NCBI GenBank assembly: GCA_964639275.1
Contig: CAZXCQ010000198.1
Span: forward strand, 1-11,675
DNA: 11,675 nt
Source: CAZXCQ01 sp964639275
Lineage (GTDB): Bacteria; Desulfobacterota; DSM-4660; Desulfatiglandales; Desulfatiglandaceae
Reading direction: 5' to 3'
The translations under genes were made by a program, and so were the position numbers. This document shows, piece after piece, positions 1-6,824 of this stretch. Below the pieces are notes generated by a model that was not told where the DNA came from, did not search any database, and saw only the letters and a list, made by a program, of their open reading frames with translations. Within the stretch, counting starts at the first letter, position 1. The number at the start of each line of letters is the position of its first letter.

Positions 1-20
1 GGGATACACCCTTCAAAACG

Positions 21-105
21 GAACCCCCATTCCCCTGTCTCAGTTCAAATTTTGATGAAAGCTAAATTGATACAATAAAGGTTTTTGGTAAACGGCAAGG
101 AAACA
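21..105 (+). repeat. Dispersed intergenic repeat, copy A
   Basis: This non-coding stretch before the first gene matches a second copy at 3524-3577. After a one-base gap, 42 of 50 positions of 24-73 are identical by eye to 3528-3577. Shared blocks include CCCCCATT, TCTCAGTT and the core GAAAGCTA(A/G)ATTGATAC. A looser tail with GGTTTTTGGTAAACGG follows at about 81-96 and resembles GGTTTTGTAAAAGG at 3585-3598. A third, shorter copy lies at 5689-5714 in the same orientation. No coding potential is apparent. I see no good promoter here, although TACAAT at 71-76 could be a -10 hexamer without a matching -35. Bases 1-20 hold nothing I recognise. Confidence 0.75.
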
Positions 106-142
106 CGACCAGAAGAGAGGCATATGGCTGAAGGGAGAGGTC

Positions 143-1333
143 TTGTACTCAGTAGAGGCACAAAAACTGACAAAGCACTATCGGGTTTACCTGAAGCCCT
201 TTGACCGTCTCAAAGAGGCTGTCATCCGTAGGCCCTGCCATGAGGTTGTGGAGGCCTTACACGATATTTCTTTTCAGGTTCCCCCCGGGGATACCCTGGG
301 CATAATCGGCGAAAACGGGGCCGGCAAATCTACCCTGCTAAAGATACTGGCAGGGACAGTACGGCCCACCTTGGGAAGTGTCACAAAACAGGGCAGGATT
401 GCAGCACTACTGGAGTTGGGATCCGGGTTTCATCCGGAGTTTAGCGGGCGGCAGAATATCTATCTGAATGCCGCCCTGCTCGGGTTGAGCGAGACAGAGA
501 TCAAAGAACGGGAATCATCGATTATTGAATTTTCGGAATTGCAGGGTGTTATTGATCGGCCTGTCAAGACCTATTCATCGGGGATGTATGTGCGTTTGGG
601 GTTTTCTATCGCCACCAGTGTGGACCCCGATATCCTGATCATTGATGAAGGCTTGAGTGTGGGGGACCAGCGATTCCAACGGAAGTGCGTCGACCGGATG
701 ATCGGGTTCAGGGAAGACAGCAAGACAATCATTGTTTGCAGTCACAGCATGTATTTGATCAATGAATTGTGCGCCAGGACAATATGGTTATCTAACGGCC
801 GGATATCCGGCTTTGGCAAGACCTCAAAGGTCATTTCAGAGTACCTGGCATATCTGGAGAGAAGGACAGAAGCAGATAAGAGCGCTGTTAAACCAGCACC
901 GTCGAACAGTTCCCCTCTACCCGATGTAATGATTGAAGATGTCTGCCTCCTGGATGAGAAGGGGAGGTCACTTGCATCTGTCAGGCAGTTCGAGAGTGTT
1001 GTATTCCGAATTCGGACCCGACGTAGCGGTCCGCCCATAAAAGGGCATCTGAGTATTGGGTTTGGTCAACCGAATGGTCAGATGATCTTTGAAACCACGA
1101 CCAAGATCGCTGGGCTGAAGCCGTTTGAGTTTGCCGGTAACCAGGTCATAGATCTTGTCATCCCGTCGATTCCTGTCACAGGGGGAAACTATCGCGCACA
1201 TGCCAAGGTCGGGGATGAGCATGCCCTCAGACTCATTCATCAACTGAGCAGTCCGCCATTCACAATAGAGAGCGATCGGCCCGAGATCGGTATGTTGTGG
1301 ATGAAACACTACTGGAGATTTCCCGAAGCCTAA
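143..1333 (+). CDS. wzt: Wzt-like polysaccharide ABC exporter ATPase with C-terminal carbohydrate-binding domain
   Basis: This is the nucleotide-binding subunit of an ABC exporter that moves lipid-linked O-polysaccharide or capsule across the inner membrane. The 396-aa product has a Walker A motif GENGAGKST at residues 56-64, the ABC signature YSSGM at 144-148, Walker B ILIIDE ending at D168-E169, and an H-loop histidine at 201. Residues from about 260 to 390 extend beyond the ATPase core and look like the beta-sandwich Wzt C-terminal domain that reads the glycan end structure in Wzt proteins. That assignment is from length and general pattern. The start is TTG at 143, supported by AAGGGAG at 131-137; the ATG at 124 is in another frame. 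The next gene follows after 16 nt. The partner permease Wzm is absent from the window and is probably upstream. The ABC-ATPase call is certain; the symbol is by family. Confidence 0.93.
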   Translation: MYSVEAQKLTKHYRVYLKPFDRLKEAVIRRPCHEVVEALHDISFQVPPGDTLGIIGENGAGKSTLLKILAGTVRPTLGSVTKQGRIAALLELGSGFHPEFSGRQNIYLNAALLGLSETEIKERESSIIEFSELQGVIDRPVKTYSSGMYVRLGFSIATSVDPDILIIDEGLSVGDQRFQRKCVDRMIGFREDSKTIIVCSHSMYLINELCARTIWLSNGRISGFGKTSKVISEYLAYLERRTEADKSAVKPAPSNSSPLPDVMIEDVCLLDEKGRSLASVRQFESVVFRIRTRRSGPPIKGHLSIGFGQPNGQMIFETTTKIAGLKPFEFAGNQVIDLVIPSIPVTGGNYRAHAKVGDEHALRLIHQLSSPPFTIESDRPEIGMLWMKHYWRFPEA

Positions 1334-1349
1334 AAGCCCCTGGTTTGAT

Positions 1350-2486
1350 TTGAAGACGGCTGCCATCATAGTCAATTATAAGGCTGCGGGCCTGACCCAG
1401 CAGGCGGTTGAATCGGTCCTTGACTCTGCCTCCTTGGGTCCCGTCCAGGTGGTGGTGGTGGATAATAGTGAGGATAAGGAGGAGGCAGAGAGATTACGCC
1501 TGGCTCTTCCACCATCGGTTGCCTTGCGGGTGAGTTCCGAAAATATCGGCTTTGGGCGCGCCTGCAACCTCGCTTTTGAGGAATTTGGGGGGGACCAGGT
1601 CCTTCTTATCAATCCGGATGCCAGGTTGCTGCCGGGTTGTCTTTTGCGTCTTCAGAGGACGCTTTCTACCAGGGAAAGAGCGGGAGCGGTCTCTTCACAC
1701 ATCTTTTGGGACGAGAAGCGCAGGTTCTATCTCCCGTCATCCTATCCCCCCCCGTTGTTTGAGCTTCAGCCTTTTCTGGACATATGGGGACCGCAGGCCC
1801 ATATCAACCGGCTTGTGAGCGCTATCTGGCGATATCACTCAATAAAGGTCTGGCGATCGAAAAGACCGGTCAGGGTAAGAAACCTCTCAGGTGGCCTGGT
1901 CCTTCTGAAGAGGGAGGCCGTTCAGAAGGCGGGTGGGCTCTTTGATCCCCGATTTTTTCTCTATTTTGAGGACACAGACCTCTTTATCCGGCTGAGAAAG
2001 AAAGGTTATGCCCTTTTTGTTGAACCGAGGGCCCAGGCGATCCATTACTATGACCAGTGCGGGCAAGCGGACCGGGAGCGGAAGAGGTCGCTGATGGCCC
2101 GATCTCATCTGCTGTTGTTGGAGAAACACCGCCAGGGTCTTCGGGCTCGCATAAGAAAGGTGATGAGACATCTCAGAGCTCGTTCAACTGCGGGGATAGA
2201 CCCAATTTGGCAACCCGGCTTCACCTCCCCTTTTTTTCTGGAGGTACCTGCCTGCCTCCAGAGCGATTGGCTTTTCGAGGTCAGTCCCAATCCTACCTTT
2301 ATCCCTTGTGCCGCCCGTTTTGGCCGTGGGGCTTTTATGGACTTTCCGGAAGAGTGCTGGGATATGCTTGCGCCAGGTCGATATTTTGGCAGACTGGGGT
2401 ATCCGGGGCCAATGGGGAGATGCCTCCACGAGGTGACATGGGTGGTTTCAGGAGGCGTTGGCGTCGGCGCGAGGGGCGCGGCATGA
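1350..2486 (+). CDS. GT2-family glycosyltransferase, WbbL/rhamnosyltransferase-like
   Basis: The product is a predicted cytoplasmic glycosyltransferase that adds a sugar from an activated donor to the growing lipid-linked glycan. It begins with the typical GT2 strand AAIIVNY at residues 4-10. It then shows VVVDNS at 35-40, the nucleotide-binding segment ENIGFGRACN at 64-73, NPDAR at 88-92 in the DxD position, and FFLYFEDTDLFIRLRKKGY at 202-220, whose E207-D208 fits the catalytic acid pair. This pattern is shared with WbbL-type rhamnosyltransferases, but the donor sugar cannot be read from sequence. About 100 C-terminal residues (280-378) form an extra domain seen in some related enzymes, with conserved-looking FPEECWDMLAPGRYFGRLG. 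The start is TTG at 1350 with no strong Shine-Dalgarno sequence. It is the only start codon next to the GT2 strand and lies 16 nt after the ATPase gene, so translation may be coupled. Confidence 0.88.
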   Translation: MKTAAIIVNYKAAGLTQQAVESVLDSASLGPVQVVVVDNSEDKEEAERLRLALPPSVALRVSSENIGFGRACNLAFEEFGGDQVLLINPDARLLPGCLLRLQRTLSTRERAGAVSSHIFWDEKRRFYLPSSYPPPLFELQPFLDIWGPQAHINRLVSAIWRYHSIKVWRSKRPVRVRNLSGGLVLLKREAVQKAGGLFDPRFFLYFEDTDLFIRLRKKGYALFVEPRAQAIHYYDQCGQADRERKRSLMARSHLLLLEKHRQGLRARIRKVMRHLRARSTAGIDPIWQPGFTSPFFLEVPACLQSDWLFEVSPNPTFIPCAARFGRGAFMDFPEECWDMLAPGRYFGRLGYPGPMGRCLHEVTWVVSGGVGVGARGAA

Positions 2487-2504
2487 GGGACGATACCCGG
2501 AGAG

Positions 2505-3503
2505 ATGGCTGTGGAAAAGATAATTGAAACCGGACAAGGAAAATTTGTTGTCCGGCCTTATAGACCCGAGGATGAAACGGGTGTGTTATCCCTCTGGCAG
2601 GCGGCATTCGGCAAGGTGATGCCCCCTCAACTGTGGCGGTGGAAATATTTGGAGAACCCCTACAGGCTTCAGATTGCCCTTTGTGTTGGAGAGGAAGGAA
2701 CGATCTTGGTGATGTACGGCGGGATTCCCTACAGGGCAAACTGGAAAGCAAAAACCGTCACCGTGACCCACCTGGCCGATATTATGTCTCATCCGGATTG
2801 CCGGGGAACCGGGCTGTTTGTCAGGGCAGGGGCCGCCTTTTTTGATCTTTTTGCCGGACCTGAGGCCACCATATTTTACTATGGTTTTCCGGGAAAATAC
2901 CACTTTGACATAGGGGCAAAATATCTTGAATATACTGCCCTAAAGGGGGGGGTGGGTTTCTTGACCGCCAGAACCAGGGATCTATCCCAAAGCAAGACCC
3001 GGTTTGGCGGTCAAATTGAGCGGATCGCAGATGTTGACCACTCCTTTGATCGGCTCTGGAGGAGGTGTAGCGGTGACTATCCATTTGCACTGATCAGGGA
3101 TGCAGCGTTTCTTCGCTGGCGGTTTTTTGAACATCCCTTGCAGACCTATGAGGTCTGGGGATACAGATCATATCTCAAAAGGGAATGGCAGGCCTATGCG
3201 GTTTTTGTCTTTGAGGGTGCAAAGGCCCGTCTCATCGATATGCTTGCTCCGTATTCCAAGAAAACGATATGCGACTTCCTGGCGCGATTGGGTGCCCAGT
3301 TTGTTGAGCGGGGGATAGAAGAGGTGGAGGTCTGGCTCCCCGGAGATCATTTCCTTGCTAGTATGGGCATCTCGGCCGGGTTCCGTCGTTTGCCGGAGCC
3401 ATTGGGTTTTATCCCCACCGGCCGGAGTTTCCATCCCTCTTTGTCGCTGGATTGGGTGTCAGAGAATATCTACTGGTCTATGGCAGATGGGGATTTGTTT
3501 TGA
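2505..3503 (+). CDS. GNAT-like N-acyltransferase of a polysaccharide locus
   Basis: The 332-aa protein resembles GNAT-fold acyltransferases. Residues 13-60 match the opening GNAT strand and helices (FVVRPYRPEDETGVLSLW). HPDCRGTGLF at 97-106 fits the acyl-CoA pyrophosphate-binding motif RGxG. An aromatic segment PPQLWRWKYLENPY at 40-53 is echoed at 200-211 by AAFLRWRFFEHP, a feature of larger, two-part GNAT-related proteins. The protein is about twice the length of a single GNAT domain, which suggests a second degenerate GNAT-like half (about 180-330). From its place between glycosyltransferase genes I infer acylation of an amino sugar in the exported glycan. A direct substrate partner could be the downstream deacetylase product, but that is speculative. 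Start ATG 2505 has GGAG only 2 nt upstream and GAGGGA 14 nt upstream, so its ribosome site is irregular. It lies 18 nt after the preceding gene and probably ends the operon. Confidence 0.75.
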   Translation: MAVEKIIETGQGKFVVRPYRPEDETGVLSLWQAAFGKVMPPQLWRWKYLENPYRLQIALCVGEEGTILVMYGGIPYRANWKAKTVTVTHLADIMSHPDCRGTGLFVRAGAAFFDLFAGPEATIFYYGFPGKYHFDIGAKYLEYTALKGGVGFLTARTRDLSQSKTRFGGQIERIADVDHSFDRLWRRCSGDYPFALIRDAAFLRWRFFEHPLQTYEVWGYRSYLKREWQAYAVFVFEGAKARLIDMLAPYSKKTICDFLARLGAQFVERGIEEVEVWLPGDHFLASMGISAGFRRLPEPLGFIPTGRSFHPSLSLDWVSENIYWSMADGDLF

Positions 3504-3523
3504 AGGTAACATGTTAACTTTTT

Positions 3524-3611
3524 GAAACCCCCATTGCCTTATCTCAGTTGCAATTTTCAAGAAAGCTAGATTGATACTTTTGATGGTTTTGTAAAAGGTC
3601 GAAAAAGACCT
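3524..3611 (+). repeat. Dispersed intergenic repeat, copy B, with hairpin tail
   Basis: This is the second copy of the family at 21-105, in the same orientation. The core GAAAGCTAGATTGATAC is at 3561-3577. A tail with GATGGTTTTGTAAAAGGTC runs to 3600 and forms a small hairpin: AGGTC at 3596-3600 pairs with GACCT at 3607-3611 around GAAAAA. It lies in the 186-nt interval between the acyltransferase and deacetylase genes and is followed directly by part of another dispersed element at 3635-3664. GTAAAAGGTC-like sequence joined to inverted GGAATCCAG elements is, from general knowledge, common between genes in Desulfobacterota genomes. The hairpin has no T-tract, so I do not call a terminator. 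Confidence 0.75.
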
Positions 3612-3634
3612 GTTTCCGTCACCGGCTCCGTCAA

Positions 3635-3664
3635 GATACGGGATAAACTGGAGCCGGAATCCAG
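3635..3664 (-). repeat. Inverted dispersed element, partial copy
   Basis: Thirty bases here are the reverse complement of 11636-11665 with a single mismatch (ACTGGAGCC against ACTGCAGCC). The core reads GATACGGGATAAACTG followed by GCCGGAATCCAG. This shows that the element occurs at least twice in the window, in opposite orientations about 8 kb apart. It sits just 25 nt upstream of the deacetylase-fusion start codon. No coding content is seen. Confidence 0.8.
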
Positions 3665-3689
3665 TGAGCATTTAGTTGTCGAGGTCTTG

Positions 3690-5677
3690 ATGGAGACCGA
3701 AGAAAAGCTAATCCCATATCATTCGACCGACCTTACGGGCAAAAAGGTCCTTGTTCTTGCGCCTCATCCGGATGACGAGACCATCGGGTGCGGGGGAAGC
3801 CTTGCCCTCCATACAGAGGCCGGTGACCCCGTAAAAGTGGTTTTTCTCACCAATGGGGCCAAGGGAGATGTCTCCGGGGAGACTGACAAGGAAGCGTATG
3901 TGGAAATGAGGCAGAGGGAGGCTGTAGATGCCTGTGCTTTCCTCGGTGTGACCGATCTTGAATTCTGGTCATACGAAGACAGGGAGCTTGCTGGCTCCCG
4001 AGGGGCGCTTTTGCGGATGATCGATCTGTTTAAGGATTTCCGGCCTCAGTTGGTCTATGCCCCCTCTCCGCTGGAGTTTCACCCGGATCACAGGGCCGCA
4101 TGTTTTCTTCTTTGCGATGCCATTCGTAGTTGTCAGGCGGACTTTGACGTGGCCTTTTATGAGGTGGGACAACCCCTGAGGGTAAACCTCCTGGTGGATA
4201 TCACCCGGGTTTTTGGCAGAAAGGTACAGGCGATGGAGGCCTATCAGAGCCAGCTCATGGAAAACCCATACGGGGATATCAGTGCTGCCCTGAACCGGTA
4301 CAGGAGTATGACCCTGCCGAAGGATGTGACTCACGCCGAGGGGTTTTCGCTGTGGGGGACTGGGCTTATCACCAAGATCGGGCCTTTTTCGATCCCTTTT
4401 CAGCAGGTGGAGAGGCTTTCACCGGCCTTCTGCGAGGCCGGGCCTTTGGTGTCTGTGATCGTTCGCACCTGGGATCGGCCGGCCCTTCTCTCAAATGCCT
4501 TGAGATCGATCGCGGAACAAACCTATGCCAATTTAGAGATCGTGGTGGTGAATGACGGGGGCCGGGATGTTAAAGATGTGGTAACCGCCCTGGCAGGAGG
4601 GATCCCGGTAACCTATGTTGTCCACCAAAAGGGCGAGGGGAGGTCGGCGGCGGCAAACAGCGGTTTGGGGGCGGCCAGGGGGGTGTATCTGAATTTTTTG
4701 GATGATGATGACCTTTTCTACCCCGATCATATTGAGACCCTGGTCAGGACCATTTTGTCGAGGGATGAAAAAGTCGTCTACTCCAGCGTGCTGAGCGCCT
4801 ATTTCAATGGACCGCCGGAAAACCCCGAAAACTGCATCAAGAAAGCGCTCAACCATAATATTGATTTTGATCCGGATCGCCTTTTATTCCAAAACTATAT
4901 CCCGATCATGAGTGCCCTTTTCCACCGGGATATTCTTTCCAAGGTCGAGGGGTTTAGCCGGGATCTCAATCTGTTTGAAGACTGGGATTTCTGGATCAGG
5001 GTCTCGAGACATTTCAGTTTTTATCACGTGGACAAAGTAACGGCAGAATACCGTTTTTACGGTGCAGAGACCACCGAAGAGTCGCACCGACAGAAATACC
5101 GATACTCAGAGGCGCAGGCGGAAATCTTTGACCGGATCACCCCATTTCTGACAGGAAAGACCTGGACAAAGCTCCTGAATACCGATCTATTTGGCCGCCT
5201 CAGACATGACACGACCAATCAGGATAAGCGGCCAGGGTCGGCTATCTCCCAGCTCGAAAAGATGGGTGATCGCTTGAACCAATCGCAGGAGAAACTGAGG
5301 GATCTTGAGCTTCAAATCCAGGAGAAGGAGGTCCAATTAGTGCGGGCAGAAAGGGATCTGAATCAAACGACCCACCGGCTCAATGAGGCTTACGGGGTCA
5401 TTCAAGAACTGCAGGACCAGAATAAAAGGGCCGATGAGATGCTGAAAGAGATATTCTCATCCAGGGGCTGGCTCTGGTTGANNNNNNNNNNNNNNNNNNN
5501 NNNNNNNNNNNNNNNNNNNNNNNNNNNNNNNNNNNNNNNNNNNNNNNNNNNNNNNNNNNNNNNNNNNNNNNNNNNNNNNNNAGGGCCGATGAGATGCTGA
5601 AAGAGATATTCTCATCCAGGGGCTGGCTCTGGTTGAACCGGTACAGGGCGTTAAAACTGAAGTTGGGCTTTAAGTAA
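3690..5677 (+). CDS. PIG-L deacetylase / GT2 glycosyltransferase fusion with coiled-coil tail (interrupted by N gap)
   Basis: This is a two-enzyme fusion. Counted from ATG 3690, residues 19-225 form a PIG-L/LmbE-type zinc deacetylase. HPDDE at 26-30 and HPDH at 131-134 are the expected metal and catalytic motifs. Known family members remove N-acetyl groups from GlcNAc-type sugars. Residues 253-460 form a GT2 domain: VSVIVRTWDRP near 254, VVVND at 285-289, the DxD run DDDD at 338-341 and LFEDWDFWIRVSR with E430-D431. Residues about 515-590 are rich in heptad-like E/K/L/Q and predict a coiled coil. The frame runs into a 100-N gap (5482-5581). The sequence after the gap repeats the 55 bases before it. 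Joining them directly gives an uninterrupted frame ending NRYRALKLKLGFK and TAA at 5675-5677, a protein of about 610 aa. Start ATG 3690 has GAGG at 3681-3684; a TTG lies immediately before it. The likely role is N-deacetylation plus glycosyl transfer on a surface glycan. Confidence 0.87.
5427..5481 (+). repeat. 55-bp contig-end duplication, left copy
   Basis: These 55 bases, ending at the N gap, are identical base for base to 5582-5636 after the gap. The offset is 155 nt. Both copies encode the same C-terminal segment (RADEMLKEIFSSRGWLWL in the reading frame of each side). This is best explained as an unmerged overlap of two contig ends, not a biological tandem repeat. A length of exactly 55 matches a common de Bruijn graph k-mer size. 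Confidence 0.9.
5482..5581. other. Assembly gap of 100 Ns
   Basis: One hundred N characters join two contigs. The round length suggests a placeholder, not a measured distance. The identical 55-bp flanks argue that no sequence is missing: deleting 155 nt (100 Ns plus one copy) restores the reading frame of the fusion gene. Confidence 0.98.
5582..5636 (+). repeat. 55-bp contig-end duplication, right copy
   Basis: This is an exact copy of 5427-5481. In the codon phase set by the stop at 5675-5677 it translates to the same peptide as the left copy and continues into NRYRALKLKLGFK. In the true genome it is probably the same locus as the left copy. Confidence 0.9.
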
Positions 5678-5688
5678 CATTTTAGTGC

Positions 5689-5714
5689 CAATATTGAAGA
5701 AAGCTAAATTGATA
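5689..5714 (+). repeat. Dispersed intergenic repeat, copy C (short)
   Basis: Of 26 positions, 23 match copy B at 3551-3576, including GAAAGCTAAATTGATA at 5699-5714. The downstream quasi-palindrome GGCTTTAGTAAGGCC (5717-5731) takes the place of the GGTTTTGTAAAAGG tail of copy B. The copy lies 11 nt after the deacetylase fusion stop and before the next glycosyltransferase gene, in the same orientation as the other two copies. Its last base is the A of an ATG at 5714, which argues against that ATG as a real start. Confidence 0.65.
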
Positions 5715-5782
5715 TGGCTTTAGTAAGGCCAGGAGGGCCAGTTAATCACCGGATGAGCGCGGGTCAATTTAAGGGCTCTAGC

Positions 5783-6751
5783 GTGGCAAAAGTCAGCGTA
5801 TCCATCCCTACCTATAATGGGGCACTATACCTGCGGGAGTGTCTGGAGAGCGCCGTAAGCCAGACGTTTGGCGACATCGAAATCGTGGTCGTGGACGATT
5901 GTTCAACGGACGAGACGTTTGGTATTGCTGAGGGGTTTGCAAAACAGGATAGACGGATCAAGGTATTTCAGAACAAGAAGAGAGTGGGGCTGGTTCAAAA
6001 CTGGAACAGATCCCTCCAGTATGCATCAGGGAAATGGGTCAAGTTCCTGTTTCAGGATGATTCCCTGAGGGATGACTGTATAGAAAAAATGCTGGAAGCT
6101 GCTGAAACGGGGGATAGTGAGGGGAGGTGCAATTTTGTGGCCTGTGGACGCAGTTTTGTGATCCAAAATGGGGTAGCGGAAAACCTGAGGCATTTCTATC
6201 AAGAGCTGGTCACTACCCTCAAGGATGTCTTTCCGGATAAATTGCATATCCGGCCCCAGGAATTCTCAGAGGCGATCTTGAATCAGGGCGTGGGAGTCAA
6301 TTTTATAGGGGAGCCCTCGTCAGTCATGATAAGACGTGATATCTGTTTTCAATATTCCTTCTTTAACCGGAATCTGGTCCATCTGTGTGACCTGGAATAC
6401 TGGACCAGAATCGGCACGAACGTGCGATTGGCCTATCTGCCTGAGAAGCTGGTTGATTTTCGGGTGCACAATCGATCCGCCTCAGCATACAACCATGCAC
6501 ACAAACGGTTTGAAGTCGAATATCTGGACAAGATCATTTTGCTCCATGACTATCTTTATCACCCCTTCTATGAAAACTTTAGAAGGGCCACAGGGAGTCA
6601 GACGGAATTGGCCGATCATCTAAAGAATGAGATCAGGAACGCTCTCAGCCCGGCTAAGGGCCTTGAAATAACCGAAATTCAGGCCCAATTTCAGGTCTTG
6701 ACCCGAAAATACCCTATCTTGACCCAATACCTGAATGAAGCCGGGGGGTAG
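5783..6751 (+). CDS. GT2-family glycosyltransferase
   Basis: This is a predicted cytoplasmic sugar transferase of about 322 aa. Counted from GTG 5783, it opens with AKVSVSIPTYNG, then VVVDDCSTDE at about 35-44, FQDDS at about 90-94 as the DxD-type donor site, and LCDLEYWTRIG at about 201-211 with the acidic pair before W. FRVHNRSAS near 226-234 resembles the closing R/H motif of this family. I prefer GTG 5783 because AAGGG lies at 5771-5775, 7 nt upstream, and the GT2 strand starts at once. In-frame ATGs at 5714 and 5753 would add 23 or 10 residues of unremarkable sequence (AGGAGGG at 5731-5737 is 15 nt from the second). It is a separate enzyme from the fusion upstream and precedes a third GT2 gene by 73 nt. 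The sugar and linkage cannot be deduced. Confidence 0.87.
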   Translation: MAKVSVSIPTYNGALYLRECLESAVSQTFGDIEIVVVDDCSTDETFGIAEGFAKQDRRIKVFQNKKRVGLVQNWNRSLQYASGKWVKFLFQDDSLRDDCIEKMLEAAETGDSEGRCNFVACGRSFVIQNGVAENLRHFYQELVTTLKDVFPDKLHIRPQEFSEAILNQGVGVNFIGEPSSVMIRRDICFQYSFFNRNLVHLCDLEYWTRIGTNVRLAYLPEKLVDFRVHNRSASAYNHAHKRFEVEYLDKIILLHDYLYHPFYENFRRATGSQTELADHLKNEIRNALSPAKGLEITEIQAQFQVLTRKYPILTQYLNEAGG

Positions 6752-6757
6752 CAAGAA

Positions 6758-6793
6758 CAGGATCGCCCGTTTGCGGGCCTCAATCCGGTCCTG
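6758..6793 (+). other. Nested hairpin between two glycosyltransferase genes
   Basis: GCCCG at 6765-6769 pairs with CGGGC at 6774-6778 around a TTTG loop. An outer pairing of CAGGA (6758-6762) with TCCTG (6789-6793) is possible. There is no T-tract, so it is not a typical intrinsic terminator. It may slow decay or separate expression of the two genes, but this is a guess. Confidence 0.35.
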
Positions 6794-6824
6794 AAATAGA
6801 GGCGTATCTGCGGTACCAGAAAAG

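Noticed and set aside
2057..2527. A frame overlapping the C-terminal part of the first glycosyltransferase, possible frameshift
   Set aside because: The main frame keeps a sensible domain up to its stop (FPEECWDMLAPGRYFGRLG), while the overlapping frame is low in plausible structure, so no frameshift is needed.
5427..5636. A genuine tandem repeat within the coiled-coil tail
   Set aside because: The copies are identical with no divergence, end exactly at the Ns, and collapsing them restores a single frame. An assembly overlap explains this better.
5714..5782. Upstream ATG starts (5714, 5753) for the second GT2 gene
   Set aside because: ATG 5714 begins on the last base of a dispersed repeat and has no ribosome site. 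ATG 5753 has AGGAGGG 15 nt away, which is too far. GTG 5783 has AAGGG at 7 nt and leads straight into the conserved first strand.
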